Of a stretch of 64,000 bases of DNA, positions 31,701 through 44,210 are shown in pieces. A program made the translations under genes and the position numbers. Within the stretch, counting starts at the first letter, position 1; each line of letters begins with the position of its first letter. The stretch is from Canna indica (Eukaryota; Streptophyta; Magnoliopsida; Zingiberales; Cannaceae). The notes under the pieces are model-generated. The model did not search any database, was not told the DNA's origin, and saw only the letters and a program-made list of their open reading frames with translations. Location: positions 7,392,501-7,456,500 of the forward strand of contig CP136891.1 in assembly GCA_034359265.1 (NCBI GenBank), in the 5' to 3' direction.

Positions 31701-33975
31701 CTGATCTGATGACATGGTTGGACTGTGGACACCGACTAAAACAACGGACGAGTGGGTATGTTTTGGGTACACCATATTTTTGGCAATTATCAAACGAGAA
31801 ATTTCAGCAATTGTGACGTACTAATACTAATGCGTGCATAATATTATTACTTCAATAAATTAAGTATCCTGGTATATTCCAACCTCTTTTTCTTTAATTC
31901 TCATTAAAGTAAGCTGTTGTCTATTTTAGTTATTAAAAAGGACTCAATTATCTTTTCAATTACGTAATACCATATATTTTCTAATTCTATAATTCGCTTT
32001 TCAGACAATGGAAATCATTTGTCAAGAGTGGAAGTTTGATACGAGAATCATGCATGTGATAAGCATATACCAATTTTCTAGAAATGTTCTGGGGAAAAAA
32101 GCCTTTTACTATATATTTCAAAGAGAAAATGGAAATATCACATAATTTTCTCTATTGATTATTTTATTACCAATAAATCAAATGACACCAAGATGGAATC
32201 ATCCCCACCTGCTTCACCACCAGGCTAATTAATCAATAATATAAGATGTTGCATGTCCAAATCAATCATAATTAAGGTCCATGAATTAGGACTAGAATTA
32301 AACATATTTTAGTTAAATTGCATGATCCACTTCGACTGAGCTTGCCTCGACTCATTTGCCATATAATTAACATCAATGAAATTACCAATACATTTTTCTT
32401 AACCAAGGCTAACTAATCAATTTGTCAACTCATGTCATTGGCATGTATAGATATGATGACAATTAGAAGTTTGGTAACTTGGAATATTATGCTCATCACA
32501 TGCATATGTCACATTAGCATGTGCTATTATTATAACACTAATTAATTGGATATTTGGATACCCCACTTTCTAACGTCACATCAATATTATCTGTATTTCT
32601 CAATCTCGCTAACTCCGAAAGAAAAACGTTGCACGAAACTTTAAATGCATCAAGTGACGTTCAATATAATAACAAATTAATATTATGAATTATACATACA
32701 ATACATTTTTTATATTTAGCTGTTCACATGTATATTTATAGCTTGTAATTATACTTATTTATTTGATAGCTAAACAAATAATTGACAAAAGAATGAACCT
32801 ATTTTTTATAAACTAATTCTAAAATCTATTTTATAAATTAATTTATTGTTCAAAATCCACCCGAACTTTAAGAATAATATTGCTGGTTGGGAAACAGATA
32901 CTATGTAGAACACAGAAATGGACAATTAATTGACTCGTGACATATGAGGTAGTGGTGGGCCCTAATCCGAGTCAGATGGGACCGTGTTCACTGATCCTTA
33001 TCCCTTACTCATCCAATGGCGTGCATCAACTTTTTCAAACCCCTGCCTATTTAATGATTTCATTATATATATTAATATAAGGCGCAAAAAGAGTTAGTAA
33101 AGCCAAGCGCAAGTCCAAAATTAGCACAATTTATTAAGAGCCACTTGTGATATTCTATCTAATTAAGAAGGCATGCATGCATTGATTAGTGCTCCATCTT
33201 GCCAGAGACAAATGAGATGTTTTGATAGCTAGGACAGTAAAGAGGGGTTTATTCTAGGCTAGACTCGAGTCCAAGAACGGGCTCGCATGGATTTTAACGT
33301 AAGAACATTGTTTGTGGCATGGCATCATTCGTGGATGGAAGTGAATATATATTGATTGCTTCCTAGATAGTGTGGATGATTACTATATATGTTACAATAT
33401 TATATTCATAAGGTGGACAAAAGGCATATTAATTCATGGGCAACATTGTGGCCGACTGGATCAAATAAGGACGTCAATTATCCCTCAATGGGGTGGAATT
33501 GTTTGGATTCAGCTTATTTAGGCTGGGCTGGGCTGGGGGACTCGGCCTGTTCTTACATTATCATGTATAAATTATTCACATACGGGTCCATCTGGCCCAA
33601 TTCGATATTAAAAAAATCATTTTATTCGATTATAATCAAACTATCCACCAATCATTCACAATTTACCATAATTCACTATTTTATACCAAATGGAATCGAA
33701 ATTTAAAAAATATACACTGGGTTAAAATATGTATTCTAAAATATTTTTGGTTATTCGAGTAGATTTTAATTTCTTATACAAAATTTGAATGTTATCTAAA
33801 ATTTGAACTGTTTATTTTTTTAAATACTTGTATTAATCATTATATATGATGATTACATGTAAGAGAAAGAAGAAAGAAGGTACAAAATTGAAGTGAAAAT
33901 AAATAGTTAAGGAAACGTGGACATTGTTGCAAAGCCCCCAAAAGTATGACCCTTTAATGGCTAACTCAAGCAAAG
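31701..33975. other. AT-rich intergenic DNA
   Basis: No supported gene. A short GC-rich patch near 33500-33600 (GGCTGGGCTGGGCTGGGGG) is a local simple repeat. Confidence 0.4.
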
Positions 33976-33979
33976 ATTT

Positions 33980-35180
33980 TTTCATGTTGTTGAAGGTAGA
34001 ATTATTTCTTTCTCTTCAAATACATGAGTCCTATGTCATGATCGCCCCCCAATTTCTTCCTGGAGAGTTCCGAAAGAGACTTGTTGTGGGGTTGTTTCCA
34101 AGGCTTGAAATTGATGTTGAAGAAAGGTAGGTGACAAAGATTCAAGAATTTTCTCCACCCCAAACTTGTATAAGTATAATCCCCAAGTAAATGATCATGA
34201 GTCTCATCCTCTAATTGGCAAAGCACACAAAGAGGGTCAACCTGCACGTTTTATCTTTGAAGCCTATATTTGATGAGGAGGTGTCTTTTCAAAGCGAGCC
34301 AGAAAAAAATGAAGATTGATTTCGGAAATCTCTTGTCCCAAATGCACGATGCAATATGATCAATCACCCCGTGATAAGACAATATGCGATAATAGGAACT
34401 TATCGAGAAAACTCCATTAAACGACCATTTCCATCGAAAGACATCCGACCTAGATTCCTCAAGGAGCGATTCAAGGTGTAATGCGAGGTCGGCGATACGT
34501 CCCAAGGGCACCATGTTAGTAAATCAAATGTTTCAATCCCTGACTCTGTTGTTAGTGTCCCAATCCTCTGCTTCAGCAATTGAAACAAGCAAATTTTTGA
34601 GCTAGTAAGAAAAAATTAGGAAAAATGTTTGCCAGGGTCCTCCCATTTGACCAAGGATCAAGCCATAAGTGGATGCAAGAATCTTCTTTCACATGAAATG
34701 ATAGGGAGGTGTTGAACTACTCTAGACCTTTTGAAATACCTCTACACATAAAGGAGACTCTATTTCTCATAGACGTAGGATGAAACAGGTCCCTCAATTG
34801 AGATTTCGATAAATCAACCCAAATTTGATTTGTATTTTGACGCAGTTTTCATAGCCATGACCCCAAGCGAGCCGTATTGTGTGTTGCGAGGCACAAGAAA
34901 CCAAGATCGCATTCCTCCTTTCTGCCTGAGAGAGTATCCCAATCAACTAAGCATTTGCCTTTTAAAGAAGTCTCCATATTTCTAGTCCTGAAAATTTTTC
35001 TCTTTTTTTCCACCAATCTCAGTGCCCATTTAGGTGCTACCGAGATGGAAAAGAAAATAGGATGTTTGACTATGCCTGAATTGAGAGGACACTATTAATC
35101 AAAGTACGTCTTCGTGCATGAGATAGTAAAGAGTCTTATCAAGAAGCCAATACTTTATCAAACTTGAAGATAACTCTGTT
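33980..35180 (-). pseudogene. LINE (L1-type) remnant: reverse transcriptase C-terminus and zinc-binding (zf-RVT) region
   Basis: On the minus strand, blocks separated by stops and frameshifts follow the order expected after a plant L1 reverse transcriptase: RRTLINSVLSIQA, a WGHGYENC region, LWLDPWSNG, FRWKWSFNGVFSISSYYRIL, CIWDKRFPKSIFIFFWLALK, then PLCVLCQLEDETHDHLLGDY with the CxxC...H zinc-binding spacing. The endonuclease and catalytic reverse-transcriptase parts are absent, as in a 5'-truncated insertion. Many in-frame stops show that it is dead. No clear poly-A tail or target duplication was found. Confidence 0.75.
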
Positions 35181-35758
35181 CCAATCCTCTTTAAGTAGGG
35201 GGCCAAGCGTAGTGGAAGATTCATATAATCAATTGGGAAGGAAGTTATCGCACTAATATATTAAATATTTAACTAAAGATCGGTTCATTGAAAAATTTTC
35301 AAACTAGAAAAAATATGCTCATCACGGTGAATACCTGCATTTTTTTTTAAAAAAAAAACACCAATTCTGCACTACGAAATATATTCATAATAAAAAATAA
35401 TGAAATAAACAAATTAAGATGATGATGAGTTCCTTGAACACTTTAAAGGTTCTTTTGTAATTAGGTTAAATTACTAATGATTCCTCCCTTACATTGACCA
35501 GAGGTAGGAAAATCACTAGTCAATGGCCTACAAGAAAATAAATTTGACAATTAACGAATTGGTCAAGCAAAAATAAAATCATGGTCAAAGCGGCACTAAG
35601 AGAAGATATTTTACGAGCAAAAGTGAGCATAGAAAGGTAAATAAAATCAATGATCGAAGAAAAGATTGTTAGACGAGTGATAGAAAAAGTCTTTTCAATT
35701 TTTTATATTAATATGTTTAGTTAAAACTTTTACTGCAACTTGATAATATATATAGAAA
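35181..35758. other. AT-rich spacer
   Basis: Nothing recognisable; homopolymer runs of T and A near 35340. Confidence 0.4.
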
Positions 35759-36292
35759 GATAATTACATAAATATATTTTAAATTATGTATTTTATCTCA
35801 TTTGTGATCAATTTTAAAATATTATTATTGTATTTTGAATTTTGATATTTGTCTCAATTATATCCTTCCGTTAACTCTCCGTCAGCAACACTGTTAAGAT
35901 GATGATGTGACGTTCTGACATGAATTATAATAATATTTTTATTAAAAAATTATATCAAATTATATTAAATATTATAAGATAATATTTTATGTTTTATATT
36001 AAAAAATCACACCATGTTTACCCCCAATATGGCTCAGAGTGATTCTTTAATATAAGATAACAATATTATTTAATATAAATTAAAATATTTTTTTATATTT
36101 GTTAATTAAAAAATATTATTTTAATTCATGTCAGAGCATCATGTCATTGTCTTAACGGTGTTGCTGACGGAGAGTTGACAGGAGGATGTAATTGAGACAA
36201 ATGTCAAAATTCAAGATACAATTTTATAATATTTTTGAATTGACCATAAATGAGATAAAGTGTATAGTTCATGATATATTTAGATAATTATC
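35759..36292. mobile_element. Foldback / long-TIR non-autonomous DNA element
   Basis: The first 190 or so bases are an inverted copy of the last 190. Left: GATAATTACATAAATATATT at 35759, later CTCTCCGTCAGCAACACTGT at 35876. Right, read in reverse from 36292: GATAATTATCTAAATATATC, later CTCTCCGTCAGCAACACCGT. The central 150 bases are AT-rich and also partly self-complementary. Ends beginning with G and very long TIRs suggest a MULE-derived foldback element, but the expected 9-bp duplication is not evident, so the class is uncertain. Confidence 0.65.
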
Positions 36293-36964
36293 CTGTATAT
36301 AATATGAATTTAGATCTAAAACCCAAATGACTATATTAGCGAAAAAAGTTTGAATTGAGTGAAACAAATTTAGTTGAGCCGCACAATAGAAAGAACCTTA
36401 TTGCAAGTTATCATGCAATCAAATGTCATATGTTTTCTTGCACTTAAGTCCAAAAAAAAGTCCAAGTGGAGAAGTTAATCCGCATTTTAGCCACTGTGTG
36501 TGGCCAAACCTAAAGGGCATGTTTGTTTGCAGCGATTTCGGGTTTTCGTTTCGTTTGAAATAAAAACCCGACCCGAAAACTTATTTGTTGAAGAAAACGG
36601 GTCCTAATTTCAAATAGATTTCGCGAAACAAAGTTTTCGCGAAATCTATACTTGTACATGAACCAGAATTCTACTTGGAGTAGAATTTTGGTTTTCGCGA
36701 AAAATACCCAAAACGAGCGGTGGCAAACTTGTAAAGAAAACAAGTTTTTCGCCCGTTTCGCCAAAATGAACAAAACCCGACTCATCTGCCCTATTCTTCT
36801 ATCTCTCGCGACACCCCGACCCCGAGCTTTGTGGCGACAAGAGGCGACTTCTTCAAAAACTCCATTTTCTTCCTGATTTCTTCATAAAATGTATGATTTC
36901 TCGCCTCCAGAACCTGATCTTCGTATAGATCTCCTTGTTTTCTTCATAAAATGTTCGATTTTTG

Positions 36965-37445
36965 GATCTAGGGTTTTTGGAACTTAGATTTTTGAATGTT
37001 TTTCGCCTCTAGAACTTGATCGAGGCGTTTGTGTGTTGACCTCGTTCTTCCGACTAGTGTTTATTTATTCGATTTGTTCATACCGACCCTTCGACTAGAT
37101 CTATAATAGGGTTTATTTCTTGGCCAATTCTAGGAGTTTATGGTTCGATCTATGGATTTCTTCTTCTGACTGCTTTCATTATCAATGTGTTCAATATGCA
37201 TTTCATTCTTAGCCAAATCTAGGGTTTGGCTGGTGTTCGGCTCTAGGGTTTTTTATTCTTCATCATTTTCAATGTGTTGAATGAGTTATCTATGTTGTTA
37301 GGCTCTAGGGTTTGGCTGGTTAATAAGTATTCATTCTTGGCCAAATCTAGGGTTTCACTGGTGTTTGGCTCTAGGGTTTTCTATTCTTCAATATTTTCAA
37401 TTTATGACATCTACTGTTATCTATGTTGTTCGACTCTAGGGTTTG
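36965..37445 (+). repeat. Cluster of telo-box motifs (TAGGGTTT) in short degenerate repeats
   Basis: Eight copies of TAGGGTTT, mostly in the context TCTAGGGTTTGGCTGG or CTCTAGGGTTTT, occur within 480 bases (about 36970, 37107, 37220, 37243, 37306, 37347, 37372, 37437). Units alternate with GGCCAAATCTAGG. The reverse complement AAACCCTA is the plant telo-box found in promoters and leaders. Here it sits in the Harbinger element upstream of its genes. Confidence 0.7.
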
Positions 37446-37524
37446 GTTGATATGCTTTCATTCTTGGCCAAATCTAGGTTTTGGCTGGTGTACATGTATT
37501 GTTCTGTTATCAGTTATCTTTGAG

Positions 37525-37705
37525 TTCATGTACTTGTTTGTTAATGAGTTCATCTATTTGTTTGTTAATGAGTTCATCTACTGTTAATATGAGTTCATTT
37601 ATTTGTTTGTTAATGAGTTCATCTACTGTTAATATGAGTTCACCTATTTGTTTGTTAATGAGTTCATCTACTGTTCTGTTATCAATTATCTATATATCAT
37701 ATCTG
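37525..37705 (+). repeat. 45-bp tandem repeat
   Basis: Units beginning GAGTTCATCTACTGTTAA start at 37570, 37615 and 37660, a constant 45-base period, with a more diverged unit before them and a scattered copy near 37747. Confidence 0.8.
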
Positions 37706-37900
37706 TATATTCTATATTCAATCATGTATCATATTTATTAGTTAATGAGTTCATCTACTATTAACATGAGTTCATCTATTTGTTTGTTAATGAGTTCATC
37801 TACTGTTACTTTGATGTTCAATCAACATAGTAGATAAGTTGTATCAGTTATTTGCTAGCTATATCATTTCAGTTATATTTTCATCTATTTCATGTATTAC

Positions 37901-39110
37901 TTTGAGTTCATATATTTCATAGCCGTTATCAATTCCATAGTTGTTCATGTGTTTTTTTGTATTGTTTATCTATTCCATAGCTGTTTTCATCCTATTTTGT
38001 TATCAATTATTTTCTAACTATATCATCATGTTACTATTTCATGTGTTACTTTGAGTTCATCTATTTCATAGCTGTTATCAGTTCCATAGTTGTTCATGTA
38101 TTTTTCTGTATTGTTCATCTATTCCATAGCTGTTTTCATCCTGTTCTGTTATCAATTATTTCCTAGTTATTTCATCATGTTATTGTTTTATGTGTTAGTT
38201 TGAGTTCATCTATTCCATGGCTGTTATCAGTTCCATAGTTGTTCATGCATTTTTCTGTATTGTTCATCTATTCCATAGTTGTTTTCATTTTGTTCTGTTA
38301 TCAATTATTTCTTAGCTATATCATCATGTTATTGTTTCATGTGTTACTCTGAGTTCATTTATTCCATAACTGTTATCAGTTCCATAGTTGTTCATGCATT
38401 TTTCTGTATTGTTCATCTATTCTATAGTTGTTTTCATCCTGTTCTGTTATCAATTATTTGCTAGCTATATCATCATGTTACTGTTTAATGTGTTACTTTG
38501 AGTTCATCTAATTCCATAGTTGTTATCAGTTTCATAGTTGTTCATGCATTTTTCTGTATTGTTCATATATTCCATAGATGTTTTCATCCTGTCATGTTAT
38601 CAATTATTTCCTAGCTATATCATAATGTTACTATTTCATGTGTTACTTTGAGTTTATCTATTCCATAGTTGTTATCAGTTTCATAGTTGTTCATGCATTT
38701 TTCTGTATTGTTCATCTATTTCATAGTTGTTTTCATCCTGTTCTGTTATCAATTATTTTCTAGTTATATCATCATGTTACTGTTTCATGTGTTACTTTGA
38801 GTTCATCTATTCCATAGTTGTTATCAGTTCCATTGTTGTTCATGCATTTTTCTGTATTGTTCATCTATTCCATAGCTATTTTCATCATGTTCTGCTATCA
38901 ATTATTTGCTAGCTATATCATCATGTTACTGTTTCATGTGTTACTTTGAGTTCATCTATTCCATAGCTGTTATCAGTTCCATTGTTGTTCATGCATTTTT
39001 CTGTATTGTTCATCTATTCCATAGCTATTTTCATCCTGTTCTGTTATCAATTATTTCCTAGCTTTATCATCATGTTACTGTTTCATGTGTTACTTTGAGT
39101 TCATCTATTT
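37901..39110 (+). repeat. 149-bp tandem array, eight full units, inside the Harbinger element
   Basis: The anchor TTTGAGTTCA (with single-base variants) occurs at 37901, 38050, 38199, 38348, 38497, 38647, 38796, 38945 and 39094. Successive spacings are 149, 149, 149, 149, 150, 149, 149 and 149 bases. Each unit contains CCATAGTTGTTCATGCATTT, TCTGTATTGTTCATCTATTC, CTGTTCTGTTATCAATTATT and TATATCATCATGTTACTG with modest divergence. There is no long open frame through the array. Confidence 0.92.
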
Positions 39111-39260
39111 ATGAGTTCATATGTTTGTTTGTTAATTCATTTTATGAGTTCATCTACTGTTAATATTCTATTTTATGAGTTTATATGGTTGCATCCCTTC
39201 AGTTATTGCTTGACTTCGATTTCTGTATCAATTTTTTAGTAGATATAATAAGTTGAACAT

Positions 39261-40206
39261 ATGGGTGGTCATCGAAATCCGAGGGAAAAGTCGGAGTTCT
39301 GACCAAAGAATGTCATAGAAGAATTTTTGTACCTCTTGCATAATAGACAAGCTGAATTAGACAATCTCAATTTTGATAAAATTGTATGGGAAGATATTAG
39401 TAAAAAACTAGATGAGAAGTGTGTGACTAATTACGGGGTGGAGAAATGTAAGTCCAAAAAAACATGACTTCTTCGTTTATATAAGCATTTCCAAGAGTTG
39501 ATTAACCACACTGGGGTCACATGGAATCCTAACGGGGAAGATTGATGCTGATGAAACAGTATGGAACTCATCGGTATGTTATTTTGTATTTAATCAATGG
39601 GGTTAAGTTAGTTGGTTTTAGAATTTTTTTTTTCGTGTGCAGAAAGGAACGACAAAAAATTATTTCAAACCCTTTAAGAACGGGCCACCACCACACTATA
39701 ATTTGACGGAATTGATATTTTAAAATCAATCCGCAATTGGTGGGATGGCCTGATCATCAACACAACTCCCAATGAATTTAGATGAAGAGCGTATGTTAGA
39801 GAATGAATATTTGAATCCGGATGTACGTGGGAAGGAGCCGTTAGTGGAGGAAGATGATGATAGTGTTGAGGAGGTAGATAGACGTCCATCTATTTCCTCA
39901 CGCGGCAATAAAAGAGGTAAATTATCGGTGAGATTAACTGTAGAACAGGAGAAGAAAAAGCTGTATGAACTTATTTCAAATCACTACGCAGCCCGTCGAA
40001 GTGATGCAGCTTTAGTGTACACATCACCCCCGGATCCATATAGCGTCCCAAATTGTGTTGGACGTATTACTAGTGTGGAATGGCTACCTGAAGCTCACTT
40101 GTTTAAAACAATAACTTACTTGGTTGAGCACTCAGATGCTCGACCACTTGTTATGTCATTGAATGACGAACAACTCAAGAAATTGATGCAAAGTTTACAT
40201 GGGTGA
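39261..40206 (+). pseudogene. Harbinger Myb/SANT-like DNA-binding protein, broken
   Basis: An ATG at 39261 opens MGGHRNPREKSEF and is stopped by TGA where the family has its first conserved Trp. The frame then continues with VWEDISKKLDEK and LYKHFQELINHTGVTWNPNG, a trihelix/Myb_DNA-bind_3 pattern, but with a further TAG/TGA near 39465 and 39545. After an intron-like gap an open acidic segment, 39772-40206 (EEDDDSVEEVDRRPS onward), ends in FKTITYLVEHSDARPL and LNDEQLKKLMQSLHG, the usual C-terminus of these proteins. In active elements the partner protein helps the transposase enter the nucleus and bind the ends. This copy could make only the C-terminal piece. Confidence 0.65.
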
Positions 40207-40416
40207 CACTTGTTTATTTTTTATGATGCCAGATTGAACAATACTTTAATGTTTGACACTTGTTCACATGGATGCACAATGTGTGTAACAATATTTTATT
40301 TTATTATTTTCATGCTTTGGTTATGAACTGAACTGAACAATTTATTTATAATTTGTTTACTTTCATGCGTTATGTTTTCATGCATTATGTTTTACTTATT
40401 TTTTAATTATTGTAGA

Positions 40417-41755
40417 ATGAGTCATCAACCTCCACATACATTTTATAGCAATGAAAAATTTTTCGATGACTTGGTATTATTACTCATGTTGGATATATTG
40501 GATGAATTAGAAAACCCAACCCCAAGAAGAGCAGTGCGCACTTCAATTTTGAGAGGTGCGGACTATGTGCAGGAGTTAATACATAGTCCTGTACGATGCT
40601 ACGAGAACTTACGTATGGAGCCAAATCTATTCCTTAGATTATGCACCGATCTTAGGAGGCTTGGCTTAGAAGACCAAAATATATTTGTAGAGGAAGCAGT
40701 TGCAATGTTCTTATATACACTTTGTCATAATGAATGAGTGAGAGTGGTTGCGGAGCGCTATTAACACTCAACTCAAACGTGTCACAAGTGGTTTAAGTTG
40801 ACACTTGCAAGTTGTAGCGGTTCTTAGGTTGGGGACAGAAATTATCAAACCCTGAGAACCTCGAACTGTTCAACCTGAAATTGAAGGGCATCTTAGGTGG
40901 TTCCCTTATTTTAAGGTAAAATCATTTCCTAGTCCTTATGTATAATTCCATAGGATTTGTCTAACATTTGAACAATCCTTTTGAAGAATTACATATGGGC
41001 GATAGATGGAACACATATCTCGGCATTCGTTCTCGCAAATAAGACATCTTTATATCGGGGCCATAAGGGAACTATTACACAATATGTAATGGCAGCATGC
41101 GCTCACAACATGCTATTCACCTACGTAAAGAGTGGTTGGGAGGAAAGCGCGAATAACGCACGTATTTTCAGCCACACTATTTATTCTCCCAACTCAGATT
41201 TTTCTATGCCAATAGGAGGTAAATTTAACTCAACGTAATCACTCCCTTAATGTTGATTTGGTTTTAATAGAAATTTTTCTAACATTTTGTTAGATGAATT
41301 CTACGTGGTTGATGCGGGATATCCGAACGTATCTGAATTTTTGGCACATTATCGTGGTGAAAGGTACCATATATCAGATTATCGTAGGCGAGACCCCTCA
41401 ACAAAAAGAGAATTATTCAATCCTCAGCATTCTTCCGTTCAGAACGTACGTAATCGAACGATGTTTTGGACTATTGAAAGTAAATTTTCCGATATTAAAG
41501 ATGATGCTGAATTACTCGCTAGCAAGACAAAACAATATCGTATTGGTGTGTTGTACAATTCATAACTTCGTTATTAAATATCGTAATTTGGATGAATTAA
41601 TCGACATTTGGAACAATGAAGAAGTTATTATTGATGATGAAGAACAATCTTCACCCCTTATTGAATCATCAATAGGTGAATCTTCTTCAACTCAAAATGT
41701 TATGCATGGCATTCGGGAAGGGATTGCAAATCAGCTTTGGGCACATCAATGCTGA
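40417..41755 (+). pseudogene. PIF/Harbinger DDE_4 transposase, broken
   Basis: The frame opens at MSHQPPHTF (40417) with an N-terminal helix-turn-helix-like part (LRMEPNLFLRLCTDLRRLGL) to a stop at 40735-40737. It resumes in pieces: WAIDGTHI with the first catalytic Asp (about 40990), YRGHKGTITQYVMAACAHNM, FTYVKSGWEESANNARIF, then YVVDAGYPNVSEFLAHYRGE and LFNPQHSSVQNV. A one-base frameshift near 41445 moves the end (IERCFGLLKVNFPILKMM, with the catalytic Glu) into another frame, which runs to 41755. Where active relatives have Asp (SAHDSRV) this copy has Asn (SANNARI). With an early stop, a frameshift and this substitution it is inactive. Confidence 0.75.
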
Positions 41756-44210
41756 TTGCCCTTCCATATTTTAATTAGGTTTAAACATGTAAATAAAATT
41801 CTATGTATTAGACTTGTAATAGACTTAATTGCTACTTAGATTTATTTTTGATAGTGTATGTTACCAACAATATACTAATTTTAGTTTCATTAAATAATAT
41901 GGTAGCTTCTTCATCCCGAATAAGCGAAACGTATTTGAGATATCAAAACAGAGACTATTTTTGCGGTTTGCGAGCCGCGATAAGGATAAGTGAAAGTGAG
42001 AAAAATCTCGATCGATTATATGCGACTTGCATAAATAGAGACAAAATTGACATTCCCAGTTGTCAATTCTTCTGATGGATCACTCACATTGCAACGACAA
42101 TACGTGATGAGGAAGAAGAAGTGAACCAAAGAAGCAGAGACCTCTTTTTACTTGAGGCAAAAATGGACAAGCTCCTTGACATGGGTTGCAAGGGGTTGAT
42201 AGTACTTGTTTTCATTGTAATTATTATTTTTATTTAAATAGGTTAGATAACAATAATGATGTAAACCTAAATAGACAAGATCTAATGTAATTTGACTACT
42301 TTATCTTATTATTTGATTAATTTTAGTTTTATATCGACGGGGAGTTGGAGGCGATAACCAATCAATGGTTATGCTCACTTTCCTCCTAAGGTCGTAAAGT
42401 AATATTGCCCATTATCAGTTATGGTTTTATAACAATGTGTGGTTGTGCTTATATTTTATTGTTTGATTGTGTTTATATAAATGCGCAGTTGTGCTTATAT
42501 TTCATTATTTGGTTGTACTTATATAAATGCGTGGTTGTGCTTATATATTTCATTATTTGGTTGTGCTTATATAAATGCGTGGTTGATTTTATACTTTGGT
42601 TGTTTTAAAATAATGGACAAACTTTATTTTGGTGGACTATGAATTGGAGGCGATCACCAACTAATGATGATACACATTTTCCTTCATTGTCCTACATTTT
42701 TATCATACCGTCATAATTGATGTCGTGAGGATCGTTGATAGACAAGGTAAAAAAATCAAATATAGTTGATTTTTTCATCCTATTCCATCAACGATCATCA
42801 CTGACAACAGTATTGTTGATGGTGCTTGGCTGCTGGGTTGTAACTATTATGCAATGCTTATCGGTGAGTGTATGAAAAAACTTGGCTGCTGGGTTGATGG
42901 TGCTTGGCTATTGGGTTGATGGTGCTTGGATACAGGCGGATGCAATAACCGACTGTAACTGCATATTTGTGTGAATTGATACTTATGTCATTGTCTTTGA
43001 TACTTAAAAAATCTCATCATTTGTATAAACTGATACTTATAGCAGTTTAGCGCTATAAACTTCATGCGCTCAACTAATCACAACTATGTATAAACTTCAT
43101 TTGTATAAAGGAGAAGTTTTGTTCTACTTTTAATCATAACTATGTATAAACTTCATTTGTATACCATTGATCAGTGTTGATAGTTCACTTTAATCACATA
43201 AACTTCTCTAGATTATATCATGCGCTCAACTATGTATAACTATTAACTAAGTGTAAAATGAGGTTAAGTAAAATTTTATGCTTTAAAGTCATCATTTAAA
43301 GTCATTTGATAGGGTTAATCCTTAAACAAAGCTAAGTAAAATTTTAATTTTAAATTCATCACTTAAAATCCTCAACTAAAGCCACTTGAGATGACACATC
43401 CTTGGATAAATTACTAAATCCATCACTCATAATTCATTATTTGATTTAATGAATTGTTTTTATAAAAAATAATAATTGCTAATATCTATTGTATAAAACA
43501 AGTGTTTTTACTTCACAATCTTTCACGTAGCACAAATTATCAAATCGAAAAAATATATTTGTAATATAATTTAAATAATTTAATAATTTAAATATATTTG
43601 TAAAAATTAATAATTTCAACTATTATTAAATTGAATTAGTTAAAGAAGTAAAAAAATACGAGTTCATACTTAGTTGATACGTAGCTCAACATTAGTTGAT
43701 ATTTAATTGATAATTAACTACTGCTAAATTAATACCTAGCTTAATGCAAAGTTTACAAATATTTTTTTAATTATTTATAAATTAAAAAATATAATAAAAT
43801 ATATTCTAATGATTTTTATACCCTAATTAAATAATATTCATAATTTTTTATTAATTAATTAATATATTCATATATTTTTTAAATTTAAGTTAATGATATA
43901 AATTAAATTAAATAAATTTGACTTAATAAACTGAAACCAAAATTATGTTTATCATGTTTGATAAATAAATACAGTTTTAATTTTTGTCCCGAAAATTATC
44001 AACGAAATCAACACAAAATAAATAAATTTTCGCTAATTTCATTTCGCGAAACATTAAATTTGAATATGCCAAACAAATATATTTTCGTCAAACAAAAAAA
44101 TTAAAATTAAAATTTTAAAATTTGAATGTTCATTTTGATTTTCACGAAATAAAAAATTAAAAAATATTTTTACAAACAAATACACCCGAAACTTTCTCAT
44201 CCAATGGTAC
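41756..44210. other. Right part of the Harbinger element, AT-rich
   Basis: It holds short repeats such as GGTTGTGCTTATATAAATGCG (several diverged copies at 42440-42590) and GGGTTGATGGTGCTTGG (42833-42930). No further gene is recognisable. Subterminal TTCGCGAAAC occurs at about 44043. Confidence 0.4.

Larger units (their letters stand above)
36515..44187 (+). mobile_element. PIF/Harbinger DNA transposon with both coding regions, inactivated
   Basis: Left end GGGCATGTTTGTTTGCA (36515) and, read in reverse from 44187, GGGTGTATTTGTTTGTA are matching terminal repeats of PIF/Harbinger type. Both subterminal regions carry TTCGCGAAA motifs. Inside, on the plus strand, are the two genes expected of the superfamily: a Myb/SANT-like protein (39261-40206) and a DDE_4-type transposase (40417-41755). 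The superfamily's 3-bp TWA duplication is not clearly preserved (TAA precedes the left A-GGGC; GAA follows the right end). At 7.7 kb the element is long, partly because of tandem arrays at 37525-37700 and 37901-39110. Both genes are broken. Confidence 0.75.
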
